Of a stretch of DNA of 34,375 bases, positions 23,766-32,453 are shown piece after piece. Below the pieces are notes generated by a model, which saw nothing but the letters and a program-made list of their open reading frames with translations, ran no database searches and was not told the DNA's origin. How positions within the stretch are numbered: position 1 is the first letter of the stretch; every line of letters begins with the position of its first letter. The translations under genes were made by a program, and so were the position numbers. The DNA comes from Clostridia bacterium (lineage in GTDB: Bacteria > Bacillota > Clostridia > Christensenellales > Borkfalkiaceae): contig JAFTPK010000005.1 of the NCBI GenBank assembly GCA_017463325.1, positions 71,094 through 105,468 of the forward strand, given 5' to 3'.

Positions 23766-24716
23766 ATGATATCGCAAACCAACAAGCGAATGACGGGCAA
23801 GGATACGATACTCGACGAGGAGAAAATCACCATTTACAACTCCAACCTCGACACTTTGCCCCATCAGCACGATTTCGTAGAGATCGTCTATTTCAAGGAG
23901 GGCGTCGGCTCGCACGTGATCGAGGGCGAAACGTTTGAAATAGGCAGCGGCTGTATTTGTTTGATTAATACGAGCGTTCAACATTATTACCGTATCAACG
24001 ATACCCTTTCAGGAAAAGGGATCTCTGTGAAAAACTGTATTTTTTACGCTGATTTCCTCGGGGAAAACATTTCCTCGGAGCATTTTATTCAGGACTTTTG
24101 GGAATACGTTTTCCAAGGCGCGATCCCTGCTCCGTCGGCAAATTTTTTACAGATCAATAAGGATTACAACCGCGACTATTCCACCCTGCTTAGCATGATC
24201 GAATACGAGATCAGAACAAAAAAAGCCAATTACCTCGAAGTTATCAAAAACTGTCTGAGCAATATTTTGATCCGTATGTTCCGCGATCACCTTGAATCCT
24301 CCGAAAAACCGCAGCTCTCTACTATGAACTCGGAGCTGATCGAACGGGCGCTTGAATATATCGACTCCCGCTATAACGAGGATATTACCGTTGCCGAATG
24401 TGCAAAATATACGGGCTTTTCGCCCGCCTATTTCAACCGTCTTTTTAAGGCGTATACCAAGTACACTTTCCGTAAATATCTGCAAAAGCTACGCTGCGAA
24501 AAGGCTTGCGCGCTACTTCGCAATACCGACATGAGTATTCAATCGGTTTGCGGCGAGGTGGGATATAGCGATTTTAAACAGTTTTACCTGCTCTTTAAAA
24601 AATATATCGGCACAACGCCCAAAAACTACCGCACCACCGCGCCCGTGCACGACAAGGAACCGTTTAAGCTGCATAAGGGATTACCTCCCTCCAAAAACAC
24701 AAAACAACCTGAATAA
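23766..24716 (+). CDS. AraC-family transcriptional regulator of the polysaccharide operon
   Basis: This is a 316-residue protein. I start it at ATG 23766, six bases after GAGGTGG (23753-23759), rather than at the TTG inside that site. Residues about 15-105 form a cupin-like sensor domain (LPHQHDFVEIVYFKEG, EGETFEIGSG). Residues about 200-300 are the AraC DNA-binding domain with two helix-turn-helix motifs (ITVAECAKYTGFSPAYFNRLF and MSIQSVCGEVGYSDFKQFY). It is transcribed divergently from the polysaccharide operon, and two direct repeats in the shared intergenic region are probable binding sites. The likely inducer is a breakdown product of the imported glycan. The usual role of such proteins is activation. 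Confidence 0.92.
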   Translation: MISQTNKRMTGKDTILDEEKITIYNSNLDTLPHQHDFVEIVYFKEGVGSHVIEGETFEIGSGCICLINTSVQHYYRINDTLSGKGISVKNCIFYADFLGENISSEHFIQDFWEYVFQGAIPAPSANFLQINKDYNRDYSTLLSMIEYEIRTKKANYLEVIKNCLSNILIRMFRDHLESSEKPQLSTMNSELIERALEYIDSRYNEDITVAECAKYTGFSPAYFNRLFKAYTKYTFRKYLQKLRCEKACALLRNTDMSIQSVCGEVGYSDFKQFYLLFKKYIGTTPKNYRTTAPVHDKEPFKLHKGLPPSKNTKQPE

Positions 24717-24720
24717 TCGG

Positions 24721-24758
24721 CAATAAAAAAGCACTCCTTTCGGAGTGCTTTTTTATTG
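24721..24758. terminator. bidirectional intrinsic terminator between the AraC gene and the hexuronate operon
   Basis: A perfect 17-bp stem pairs 24721-24737 with 24742-24758 and has a TTTC loop. The core stem GCACTCC/GGAGTGC is flanked by six A's and six T's, so it works in both directions. It starts four bases after the regulator's stop and lies 12 bases past the kdgK stop. Confidence 0.95.
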
Positions 24759-24770
24759 CTGTTTCGCTGA

Positions 24771-25787
24771 TTATCTTTGTACACGCCCGCTTGCGTCGCC
24801 GCCTGCAAGCTTTTTCACTTCGTCTACGGAAACCATGTTGTAGTCCCCCTCGATCGAGTGCTTTAAGCAGCTTGCCGCTACGGCAAATTCAATCGCGCTC
24901 TGTGCGTCGTAGCCGTTCAACAGCGCGTAGATAAGCCCGCCGCCAAACGAGTCGCCGCCGCCGACGCGGTCTACGATATGCATGGTGTATTCCTTGGAAA
25001 GATGCGCCGTGCCATCGTAAAGCATACCCGCCCACTTATTGTCGTTTGCGGAAAGGGAGGTTCTCAGCGTGATCGCCACGTACTTGAACCCGAACTTGTC
25101 TTTGAGCTGTTTCGCAACGCTTTCATACGCCGCTTTGTTGAGCTTACCGCTCGTAACGTCGGTGTTTTCTGCGGAAATTCCGAACACGTCGTGCGCGTCC
25201 TCTTCGTTAGAAATACATACGTCTACGTATTTCATTAGCCCCGTCATAACCTCTCTCGCCTTGTCCTTCGTCCAAAGCTTATTGCGGTAATTCAAGTCGC
25301 AAGAAACGGTGATGCCTTTCGCTTTTGCCGCTTTACAAGCCGCCTCCGTAAGCGCCGCAACGTTATCCCCAAGCGCGGGCGTAATCCCCGTGAAATGGAA
25401 CCAGTCCACTCCCTCGAAAATTGCGTTCCAGTCGTATTCGTCTGCGTTGGAAAGCGCAAACGCCGAACCTGCTCTGTCGTAAATAACCTTGGAGGGACGC
25501 TGGGAAGCGCCTTTTTCCAAATAATAAATCCCCACTCTCGCGCCGCCGCGGACGATTTTCGAGGTATCTACCCCGTACTTTCTCAACGAGTTTACCGCCG
25601 CCTGACCGATCTCGTGCGTAGGGAGCTTGGTCACGAACGCCGCGTCCACGCCGTAGTTCGCAAGCGACACCGCTACGTTCGCCTCGCCGCCGCCAAAGGT
25701 TGCGCCAAGTTTGTCCGCCTGCGTAAAGCGGTAGTAGCCCTCCGGCGCAAGTCTAAGCATCAATTCGCCTAATGTTACAACTTTCAT
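24771..25787 (-). CDS. kdgK: 2-dehydro-3-deoxygluconokinase (KDG kinase)
   Basis: This 338-residue PfkB-family sugar kinase starts at ATG 25785-25787 (MKVVTLGELMLRL), six bases after AGGAGAG; the longer upstream reading lacks a ribosome site. Substrate-side motifs are GGGEANVAVSLANYG (32-46) and YYLEKGASQRPSKVIYDR (88-105). The ATP/anion-hole motif DRVGGGDSFGGGLIY (273-287) holds the catalytic base Asp279. It phosphorylates 2-keto-3-deoxygluconate to KDPG with ATP in the cytoplasm. It is the last gene of the hexuronate operon and supplies the substrate of the aldolase encoded two genes upstream. The length is normal for the family. Confidence 0.93.
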   Translation of the reverse strand: MKVVTLGELMLRLAPEGYYRFTQADKLGATFGGGEANVAVSLANYGVDAAFVTKLPTHEIGQAAVNSLRKYGVDTSKIVRGGARVGIYYLEKGASQRPSKVIYDRAGSAFALSNADEYDWNAIFEGVDWFHFTGITPALGDNVAALTEAACKAAKAKGITVSCDLNYRNKLWTKDKAREVMTGLMKYVDVCISNEEDAHDVFGISAENTDVTSGKLNKAAYESVAKQLKDKFGFKYVAITLRTSLSANDNKWAGMLYDGTAHLSKEYTMHIVDRVGGGDSFGGGLIYALLNGYDAQSAIEFAVAASCLKHSIEGDYNMVSVDEVKKLAGGDASGRVQR

Positions 25788-25812
25788 ATTTTTCTCTCCT
25801 TTATTGTTTTTT

Positions 25813-26640
25813 TTATTTTTCGACTTTGATCGTCTTGCCCGCAGGCACAACGAAAGGTTTTCCAAAGAAATGAATATATACGTCTATGCAGGTAGGGTTT
25901 TTCACCGTCAACCCGTCCGCGCTCCAAATGAGGGAATCGTACGCTTTTACGTACTCGTAAATTTCCCCGTTCGTCGCATACCAGACCTCTTCTCTCCCGC
26001 CGATATACTTACAAAATTCCTCCATCATCTCCCAGTTGTTGTCGTTATCGAATTCGTAGGAGTGACCCCAAACGTAAAACAAAAGGGGCTTATGATAAAA
26101 GAAATGCCGTTTATTGCCGCCCTTTAAAAAGGTTTCGGCAAGCTCCATCAAGCGCGGATTTTTATGGTGACAGGTCGCGGGCATTCTCAACCAGTTGGTA
26201 GGGATCTCGAATTTTTCCGTGCTCTCCACCGTACGGGCGTAATCAATGCCGCAATCTTTCAAAAGCTCCACCACCTTATCGCTTACGCTGCCGTTGGCAT
26301 ACGCCATGCCCTTGACGATCACGCCGAAAGTGTTTTCCAACGCGCGGCGATTGTCGAGGACTTCCCGCAAAACCATGCCGTCCGGCACCTCGCCCAAAGA
26401 ATAGTGATAAGCGCCGTGCACCGCCACCTCATGGCCGTTTGGAAGATAAAGTGCTTTCACCTCTTCTATGGGAAAGCGAGCCACCTGATCCACTTCGGCG
26501 CCGTTTAAATTAAAGGTCGCCTTTAAGCCGTAGCGATTGAACATCTCCACAAGCCGCTTATCGGCGGGCACCCCGTCGTCGTAGGAAAGGGTGAACGCAA
26601 GCTCCTTATCCCCCGGAAAACGCATAAACGCGTAACTCAT
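25813..26640 (-). CDS. NodB-type polysaccharide deacetylase family protein, cytoplasmic
   Basis: This 275-residue protein starts at ATG 26638-26640, eight bases after GGAGG. It shows the carbohydrate esterase 4 motifs: SYDDG (Asp21, Asp22), HGAYH with the metal-binding pair His75 and His79, MAYANG in place of the third motif, and a late WGHSYEFD histidine. CE4 enzymes use a divalent metal to remove N- or O-acetyl groups from sugars. There is no signal peptide, unlike cell-wall deacetylases, so it probably acts on an imported sugar. Between eda and kdgK, an acetylated galacturonide or other pectic fragment is a plausible substrate. That role is inference. Confidence 0.75.
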   Translation of the reverse strand: MSYAFMRFPGDKELAFTLSYDDGVPADKRLVEMFNRYGLKATFNLNGAEVDQVARFPIEEVKALYLPNGHEVAVHGAYHYSLGEVPDGMVLREVLDNRRALENTFGVIVKGMAYANGSVSDKVVELLKDCGIDYARTVESTEKFEIPTNWLRMPATCHHKNPRLMELAETFLKGGNKRHFFYHKPLLFYVWGHSYEFDNDNNWEMMEEFCKYIGGREEVWYATNGEIYEYVKAYDSLIWSADGLTVKNPTCIDVYIHFFGKPFVVPAGKTIKVEK

Positions 26641-26653
26641 TTTTTCTGCCTCC

Positions 26654-27205
26654 TTACTGTGCGTACTTTTCAAGCGCCTCTTTCACCATAAAGCTGCCGC
26701 CCACCGCGTACACCTTCTCGAATGCAAGGAATTCGTCGAGGTTGTTTCTGTCCACGCCGCCCGTAGGGATAAACTTGATTTGAGGGAAAGGTGCAGCAAG
26801 AGCTTTAAGTGCTTTCAAACCGCCGTAAACGTTGGCAGGGAAGAATTTTACGATCGTGATCCCAAGCTCGATTGCCTGCATGATCTCCGTCGGCGTAACG
26901 CAGCCGGGATAGTAAGGAATATTTCTTTCTTTACAAATCTTCGCAACGTCCACCGAAAGCCCGGGGGAAACGATAAACTGCGCGCCCGCTTTCAGCGCCG
27001 CTTCGCATTGTTCGGCGTTGATCACCGTGCCCGCACCGACGGACATATCGGGGAATTTCTTTACTGCAAGCGCGATCGCCTCCGCCGCACAAGCGGTACG
27101 GAAAGTGATCTCGGCACAATTGATACCGTGCTTTTGGAGTGCGGAGAGAATTTTCTCCGTTTCCGAAAGCTCCTTAATAACTACTACGGGAATAAGTTTT
27201 TCCAT
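26654..27205 (-). CDS. eda: 2-dehydro-3-deoxyphosphogluconate aldolase (KDPG aldolase)
   Basis: This 183-residue class I aldolase starts at ATG 27203-27205, nine bases after GGAGGT. The signatures are CAEITFRT (Glu32, Arg36), GAGTVIN (57-63), FIVSPGL, YYPGCVTPTEIMQA and VKFFPA with the Schiff-base Lys120, then PTGGV. It cleaves KDPG to pyruvate and glyceraldehyde 3-phosphate in the cytoplasm, the last step of the hexuronate route encoded here. The length and all key residues are intact. It follows uxaC by 66 bases, across an AT-rich hairpin. Some members also use 4-hydroxy-2-oxoglutarate. Confidence 0.93.
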   Translation of the reverse strand: MEKLIPVVVIKELSETEKILSALQKHGINCAEITFRTACAAEAIALAVKKFPDMSVGAGTVINAEQCEAALKAGAQFIVSPGLSVDVAKICKERNIPYYPGCVTPTEIMQAIELGITIVKFFPANVYGGLKALKALAAPFPQIKFIPTGGVDRNNLDEFLAFEKVYAVGGSFMVKEALEKYAQ

Positions 27206-27251
27206 TATACTAATACCTCCATGTTGGTTTTGTAATAAATATCTTCTCTGC

Positions 27252-27275
27252 TTAAAAAGTTGCAAAACTTTTTAA
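27252..27275 (-). other. AT-rich intercistronic hairpin at the end of uxaC
   Basis: A perfect 10-bp stem (27252-27261 with 27266-27275) with a four-base loop overlaps the uxaC stop codon. It is AU-rich and may be a weak terminator or processing point within the operon. Confidence 0.5.
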
Positions 27276-28672
27276 ACTTTTTCAACTCCTAAATATGCAA
27301 CGCTATTGTTAAAGCAAATATCTTCAACAACCTTTCCGACAAACGCAAGATCGGTGGTCATTTCTCCCTCTTCCATCAGTTTCCCCAAGTAATTGCAAAG
27401 AATTCTTCTAAAATAATGATGACGGGGATAGGAGAGGAAAGAACGGCTATCCGTAAGCATACCGACAAACGCGCCCAAATGCCCCGTTGCCGTGAGGTCT
27501 TCCAAATGTCTTTCCATACCCACCTTATTATCAAGGAACCACCAAGCGGGGCCGTACTGCACCTTTCCCTTGACGCCGCTGCCTTGGAAACAGCCGATCA
27601 AGGTCATGATCTCCGCGTTCATTTTCGGGTTCAGGTTAAACAAAATCGTCTTAGGCAGGCACCCCTCCTTGTCAAGCTTATCAAACAGACGGGAGGTGTT
27701 TTTGATGCTGTTGTCCTCGCTGATGCTGTCAAAGCCCGTATCCAGACCCAGCTTTTCCATCATGCGGGAATTGTTATTTCGCATTGCGCCAAGATGAAGC
27801 TCGGTCGCGATACCGTACTTTGCGTACAGCTTGAACAGGAAGTAGGTAAGATAACCCTTGAAAATTTCGCTCTCTTCTACGCTGATAGCCTCGCCGCTTC
27901 TGCGCTTTTTGAACACCGCTTCCGCCTCTTCCTTTGTCGTAACGGGGCAAACTCTCTCCAAAGCAATATCACTTGCCGTCGTACCCACCTTGATAAACGC
28001 TTGCAGCCTGTTTTCCAACGCCGTTTGGAGCGCGGTCATGTCGTCGATCTTGCCCTCGATCGCTTCCAGCCAACCCACGAATTCGTTATATCTTTCCGCT
28101 TCGATATTCATGATCTTGTCGGCGCGGAACGCGGGGATTACTTTGAATTTATAATCCTTTTTCGCGATCTCCTCAAACGTGGAAAGATCGTCGAACACCT
28201 CGTTCGTGGTGAACAGGTATTTGACGTTGGACTGTTCGATCAGCTTTTGCGGGGTGATGTTATTGAGCTTGATAAACTCGTTGCACCAGTCCCAAATCTG
28301 CTCCGCATTCTCCTCGTTGATTTCCAACTCGCAATTGAAAAACTCTTTCAGCTCTACCTGCGACCAGTGATACAGGGGGTTGCCGAACGCCGTGCCGAGC
28401 GTCTTGCAATACACAAGAAATTTTTCCTTATTCGTCGAGGACTTGCCCGTGATCATTTCCTCGTCTACGCCGTAATTGCGCATCAAGCGCCATTTATAAT
28501 GATCCCCCGAAAGCCAAATCTCAAACACGTCGTTAAAGGGCTTGTTTTCCAAAATCTGCTTTTCGGGCAAATGGCAATGATAGTCGAAAATAGGCATATT
28601 TTTTGCATACGTTTCATACAGCTTTTCCGCCGTTTTCGTCTTTAATAAAAAGTTTTCTTTAATATAGCTCAT
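27272..28672 (-). CDS. uxaC: glucuronate/galacturonate isomerase (uronate isomerase)
   Basis: This 466-residue cytoplasmic enzyme of the amidohydrolase superfamily starts at ATG 28670-28672, with an AAGGAG site. The N-terminal motif FDYHCHLPEKQI (His32, His34) is diagnostic for UxaC, and stretches such as WLSGDHYKWRLMRNYGVDE, LGTAFGNPLYHW and HLGAMRNNNSRM follow the family. The C-terminal MLTDSRSFLSYPRHHYFRR is also typical. It converts D-galacturonate to D-tagaturonate, and D-glucuronate to D-fructuronate. The length is normal. It is the first catabolic step for free uronate; the next step is UxaB in the same operon. Confidence 0.96.
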   Translation of the reverse strand: MSYIKENFLLKTKTAEKLYETYAKNMPIFDYHCHLPEKQILENKPFNDVFEIWLSGDHYKWRLMRNYGVDEEMITGKSSTNKEKFLVYCKTLGTAFGNPLYHWSQVELKEFFNCELEINEENAEQIWDWCNEFIKLNNITPQKLIEQSNVKYLFTTNEVFDDLSTFEEIAKKDYKFKVIPAFRADKIMNIEAERYNEFVGWLEAIEGKIDDMTALQTALENRLQAFIKVGTTASDIALERVCPVTTKEEAEAVFKKRRSGEAISVEESEIFKGYLTYFLFKLYAKYGIATELHLGAMRNNNSRMMEKLGLDTGFDSISEDNSIKNTSRLFDKLDKEGCLPKTILFNLNPKMNAEIMTLIGCFQGSGVKGKVQYGPAWWFLDNKVGMERHLEDLTATGHLGAFVGMLTDSRSFLSYPRHHYFRRILCNYLGKLMEEGEMTTDLAFVGKVVEDICFNNSVAYLGVEKV

Positions 28673-28718
28673 GGTGGTTTCTCCTTATTTTTTTGGTGAA
28701 TTGAAAATTTTTGGAGTT

Positions 28719-28762
28719 TCGTAAGTTGCACGGAGCGCGGTAGCGCGAGAATTCACTTACAA
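28719..28762 (-). other. two-part hairpin across the uxaA stop codon
   Basis: On the minus strand an 8-bp outer stem (28755-28762 with 28719-28726, including one G-U pair) encloses a small GCGC hairpin (28743-28746 with 28735-28738). It lies in the uxaA-uxaC gap and overlaps the uxaA stop. No T-run follows, so it is probably a processing or stability element. Confidence 0.45.
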
Positions 28763-30160
28763 CGTCACGCCCGTCTTATAGAACGCAATTTCTCTCACGT
28801 CCTCGCTCTTGCAAATATATTCGCCGCTTGCCGCCTTCAAAACAAGCTCGAACAGTCCCGCCTCGTCCATGGTATAGGCGTTGTAGTCGATCCAGTTTTT
28901 CTTAAACGCGGAAATATTGTTATTCGTACCGATTTTCATAGTAGGCACGAACGTCGAGAACGGCGTGCCTCTGCCCGTCGTAAACAGGACGAGCTGACAG
29001 CCCGACGCCGCCAGCGCCGTCGCCGCAATTAAGTCGTTCCCCGGCGCGTTGAGCGCGGACAAGCCCTGCTTTTTCACAAGATCGCCGTAGCCAAGCACGT
29101 CTACGATCTTGCTCGTACCCGCTTTCTTGATACAGCCGAGGGATTTTTCTTCCAAAGTCGTAATCCCCCCTTTCTTATTGCCCGGGCTGGGGTTTTCGTA
29201 TACAGGAAAGCCTTGCTTGGTGTAAAACGCCTTGAAATCCTCAATCATCTTTTTGTAACGCTCGAAAACCTCTACGCTCTCGCATTGATTCATAAGAATT
29301 TGCTCTGCGCCAAACATCTCAGGCACTTCGGTAAGGATCGCGCTACCGCCCGCCGCGACGATCTTATCGGAAATTTTCCCCACGAGCGGGTTTGCCGTCA
29401 GCCCCGAATATCCGTCCGAGCCGCCGCATTTAAGACCGATACAAAGCTCGCTCAAAGGTACCTCTTCCCGCTTTAAATCCTTCGCCTTTTCGGCAAAGTC
29501 TTTTAAAATCGAAAGCCCGTAAGCAAGCTCGTCCTCCACCTCTTGACAGTTAAAGAACGCAATATTGTCGCGGCCGTAGGGGGCAAGATATTCCTTGATC
29601 CCCTCCATGCCGTTGTTTTCACAGCCAAGGCCGACGAATAAAACGTAGCTCGCGTTGGGGTTGAGCGCCGTCGCGCAAAGCAATTTTTTAATATTCTCGT
29701 TGTCGTCGCCAAGCTGACTACAACCGAACTGATGCGTAAGCGCAAAAATGCCGTCAACGCTACCCTGTACGTACTCTTGCGCCGCTTTCGCCATACGGAT
29801 ACATACGTCGTTCACGCACCCGACGGTGGGAATAATATAGATTTCGTTGCGGATCCCCGCCCTGCCCTTTGCACGCTTATAGCCCATAAACGAGCCTTGC
29901 GTTTTTGTAAGCTCGGTAGCAGAGTACGAATAGGTGTATTCCACGCTCTCGTCAAGATGGGAGCGCACGTTATGAGTATGTACCCATTCTCCCTTTTTAA
30001 TATCCGTTTTCGCGCGGCCGATCACCTCGCCGTACTTGATCACCGTTTCCCCCGCTTTGATGTCGCAAAGGGCGAATTTATGCCCTGCGGGAATTTCGCC
30101 CTGCCCGCCAAGGGTCACGGCGACGTTGTCTTTTTCGTTGATAATGATAACGTCTTTCAT
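28757..30160 (-). CDS. uxaA: altronate dehydratase
   Basis: This 467-residue enzyme contains both parts of the family: an N-terminal SAF-like domain (about 1-80, IPAGHKFALCDIKAGE) and the large C-terminal catalytic domain. The catalytic domain has GYKRAKGRAGIRNEIYIIPTVG split by a short linker, FGCSQLGDD, GLGCENNGMEGI and LKCGGSDGYSGLTANP, and ends with TTGRGTPFS. It dehydrates D-altronate to 2-keto-3-deoxygluconate using Fe2+ or Mn2+. Galactarate dehydratase is a relative, but the neighbouring uxaB and uxaC favour altronate. An AAGGAG site lies inside the end of the yitT-like gene, and the ATG overlaps that gene's TGA (ATGA). Confidence 0.93.
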   Translation of the reverse strand: MKDVIIINEKDNVAVTLGGQGEIPAGHKFALCDIKAGETVIKYGEVIGRAKTDIKKGEWVHTHNVRSHLDESVEYTYSYSATELTKTQGSFMGYKRAKGRAGIRNEIYIIPTVGCVNDVCIRMAKAAQEYVQGSVDGIFALTHQFGCSQLGDDNENIKKLLCATALNPNASYVLFVGLGCENNGMEGIKEYLAPYGRDNIAFFNCQEVEDELAYGLSILKDFAEKAKDLKREEVPLSELCIGLKCGGSDGYSGLTANPLVGKISDKIVAAGGSAILTEVPEMFGAEQILMNQCESVEVFERYKKMIEDFKAFYTKQGFPVYENPSPGNKKGGITTLEEKSLGCIKKAGTSKIVDVLGYGDLVKKQGLSALNAPGNDLIAATALAASGCQLVLFTTGRGTPFSTFVPTMKIGTNNNISAFKKNWIDYNAYTMDEAGLFELVLKAASGEYICKSEDVREIAFYKTGVTL

Positions 30161-31035
30161 TCTTCTTTATCCCACTCCTTAAATCCTTTTCCGCGTACCT
30201 CCGTCGAATCGTTGATGATAACGAACGCGTGCTCGTCCACCTCTTTCACGATCTGCCGAAGCTGCATAAGCTGTCTATTCTTCACGCACGTCAGCACGAC
30301 GTCGTGGTGGCTGTCCGTATACGCGCCCTTGCCGTCCATCACCGTCACGCCGCGCGGGCTACGCTCGACAAGCGTTTTGCTCATCTCCCGCCCCTTGTCC
30401 GTAATAATAAAACACATCTTGGACTTTTCCAAGCCGACGAGGACGATTTCGCTGACCTTGGTGCTTGAAAAAATGACGATCAAGGCATACAGAACGTTAT
30501 CCACCTTTTGCAGGCAGATCGCGCCCGCAACGACTATGATCGCGTCGAGAATACCTACGCAAATGGGGATATTCCCCAGTTTAAACCATTTGGAAATGAG
30601 CCGCCCGCCAAGCTCCGTGCCGCCGCTACTAAACTCGTAGCGCACGAAAAGCCCGATCCCGATCCCTTGACAAATCCCGCCGTACAGCGAGGCAAGGACG
30701 GGATCGTCCGTGATCGCAGGCAAAAATTCCAACAGATCGGTGATGACGCCGAGCGTTGCCACGGTAAGCAGCGAACGCAAGATAAATTTCCAGCCCGTAT
30801 ATTTAAGCCCGAGCAAAAATATCGGGATATTGATCGCAATGGTCAGCACACCGATCGGCGCCTTTCCCTCGGTCAAAAGGTGAATGAGGGTGGAAAGCCC
30901 CGTCACACCCCCCGCGACAATGGAATTCGGCGCCAAGAAAAGCACCGTACTGAGCGCGTACGCCACGCACCCGATCACCATAAAGAAATAACCTTTACAC
31001 TCGTTTAAAACGAGTTTCTTTTTTGCCTTATCCAT
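30157..31035 (-). CDS. YitT-family membrane protein (DUF161 plus DUF2179)
   Basis: This 292-residue protein has five to six hydrophobic segments in residues about 12-175, including the family-typical APNSIVAGGVTGLSTL and GGICQGIGIGLFVRYEFSSGGTE. A C-terminal soluble DUF2179 domain (about 225-285, GVTVMDGKGAYT...VVLTCVKNRQLMQLR) follows. Function is unknown in the family, and transport has been proposed. It is placed between uxaB and uxaA, eight bases after uxaB and overlapping uxaA by four, so it is an integral operon member. No clear ribosome site precedes it, which suggests coupling to uxaB. A link to uronate transport or sensing is possible but unproven. Confidence 0.85.
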   Translation of the reverse strand: MDKAKKKLVLNECKGYFFMVIGCVAYALSTVLFLAPNSIVAGGVTGLSTLIHLLTEGKAPIGVLTIAINIPIFLLGLKYTGWKFILRSLLTVATLGVITDLLEFLPAITDDPVLASLYGGICQGIGIGLFVRYEFSSGGTELGGRLISKWFKLGNIPICVGILDAIIVVAGAICLQKVDNVLYALIVIFSSTKVSEIVLVGLEKSKMCFIITDKGREMSKTLVERSPRGVTVMDGKGAYTDSHHDVVLTCVKNRQLMQLRQIVKEVDEHAFVIINDSTEVRGKGFKEWDKEE

Positions 31036-31043
31036 ACCAAAAC

Positions 31044-32417
31044 TTACAGCAGGCTTTCCCCTTTTGCGAGCCTTGCAAGATTGCTCTCTACTGCCTCGTA
31101 GAAGCCTTTATACGCCGTGAGGTCCTCTCCCCAAACGGCAACGTCTTGCATGAACGCCTTCACGCTCCCGCCGCCCGCAAAATAGGTGAGGTAAGGAAGA
31201 TCGTCTTGAATTTCCACTTCACGCGAGGGAAGCTGTACGAAATATTTGCCCTCTCTCTCTTCAAGCGCGGAATAAATTTTCATTAAGTAGGAGAAACCCT
31301 TGGTAAGATTTGCGGGGATCTCGCCGTACTTTGCGTAATAATCCTTAAAGCTGGGCAAATCTCTCGCCTTCCACTTGGAAATGCTGTTGAGCGCAATGCT
31401 GATAAGCTGATGATTTAAATAGGGGTTGGAAAATCTGTCAAGAACGCTATCAGCGAATACCTGGGTGGCTGCAACGTCCGCAGAAACGAACGGCACGATC
31501 TCTTTATTGAGCGTTTCCAAAAGGAAAGAGCAGAGCTTTTCGCTCTTCATGCAGTCATACACGGTCACGGCGCCTTCCCAAAGCCCTGCGGGCACGATAT
31601 TCGTATGGCTACCGTTGAGTACGCGCACCTTTCTCTTTTTGTAGTACCCGATATCCGTCGTGAGCACTACTTCGATATTATGTACGCCCTCTTTGATATA
31701 CTTTTCAATATCGCCTTTCTTTTCCACCGCCCAAAGCCCGAACGGTTCCCCGATGGAAACGAGCACGTCCACTTCTCCGATTTTTTCATTCAAATAGTCG
31801 GCGTCCTCTTTCGTCTTGGGTCTGCCCGAAACGATACGGTCTACGAGGGTATTGCAATAGAAGTTATTCTCGTCGTTCCACGCCTTGAACGCCGCGGGCA
31901 AATTCCAAAGCGAAATGTACTTATCCACGCACTTATAAAGCTCGTCGGCGTTGTTGTCGATCAGCTCCACAGGCAGCAGGTAAACGCCGCCCTGCCCCGC
32001 CTGAAAACGCTCGTAGAGGAATTTGGTGAGCTTCGCGGGATAGGTAATATTTTCAAAGCCGTCAAACGCGTCGGTGTCGTGATAGCAAATGCCCGCCTCC
32101 GTGGTGTTGGAAACGATAATTTTCAGCTCGGGATCTCTCGCCATAGCCCAAAACGCCTGTTCGTCCTCAAACGGGTCGATCGTATCTTTTACGGCGTTGA
32201 TCTCGTAGACCTTTTCCACCGCCTCGCCGTTTTCCGCGCCGCGGAGCACGATATGATAGCGGTTATTTTGCGCTTTAAAGGGAGCGAGCGTACCGAACGT
32301 AATAGGCTTAATGAGGGTCACGCCGTAGTCCGCGCCCTCTTTATTGAGGGTATCGAAATAGGCGTCCACGAAAGTACGCAAAAAGTTTCCTTCCCCGAAT
32401 TGTGCGATCTTGATCAT
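31044..32417 (-). CDS. uxaB: tagaturonate reductase (mannitol dehydrogenase family)
   Basis: This 457-residue NAD-dependent oxidoreductase starts at ATG 32415-32417, 12 bases after AAGGAG. The N-terminal Rossmann part has IAQFGEGNFLRTFVD (4-18). The catalytic polyol-dehydrogenase motif K-x4-N-x2-H is present at 263-271 (Lys263, Asn268, His271). Conserved stretches SNTTEAGI and VLNGSHTNIVPAG fit UxaB. It reduces D-tagaturonate to D-altronate in the cytoplasm. The related fructuronate reductase UxuB is less likely because an altronate dehydratase follows. It is the first gene of the hexuronate operon and lies just behind an extended -10 promoter. Confidence 0.93.
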   Translation of the reverse strand: MIKIAQFGEGNFLRTFVDAYFDTLNKEGADYGVTLIKPITFGTLAPFKAQNNRYHIVLRGAENGEAVEKVYEINAVKDTIDPFEDEQAFWAMARDPELKIIVSNTTEAGICYHDTDAFDGFENITYPAKLTKFLYERFQAGQGGVYLLPVELIDNNADELYKCVDKYISLWNLPAAFKAWNDENNFYCNTLVDRIVSGRPKTKEDADYLNEKIGEVDVLVSIGEPFGLWAVEKKGDIEKYIKEGVHNIEVVLTTDIGYYKKRKVRVLNGSHTNIVPAGLWEGAVTVYDCMKSEKLCSFLLETLNKEIVPFVSADVAATQVFADSVLDRFSNPYLNHQLISIALNSISKWKARDLPSFKDYYAKYGEIPANLTKGFSYLMKIYSALEEREGKYFVQLPSREVEIQDDLPYLTYFAGGGSVKAFMQDVAVWGEDLTAYKGFYEAVESNLARLAKGESLL

Positions 32418-32453
32418 AATATCTATTTTCTCCTTATTGAAAGTTTTTCTTTT

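Noticed and set aside
27416..28645. 409-codon plus-strand ORF opposite uxaC
   Set aside because: It is antisense to a clear uronate isomerase, with no ribosome site or promoter and no family resemblance.
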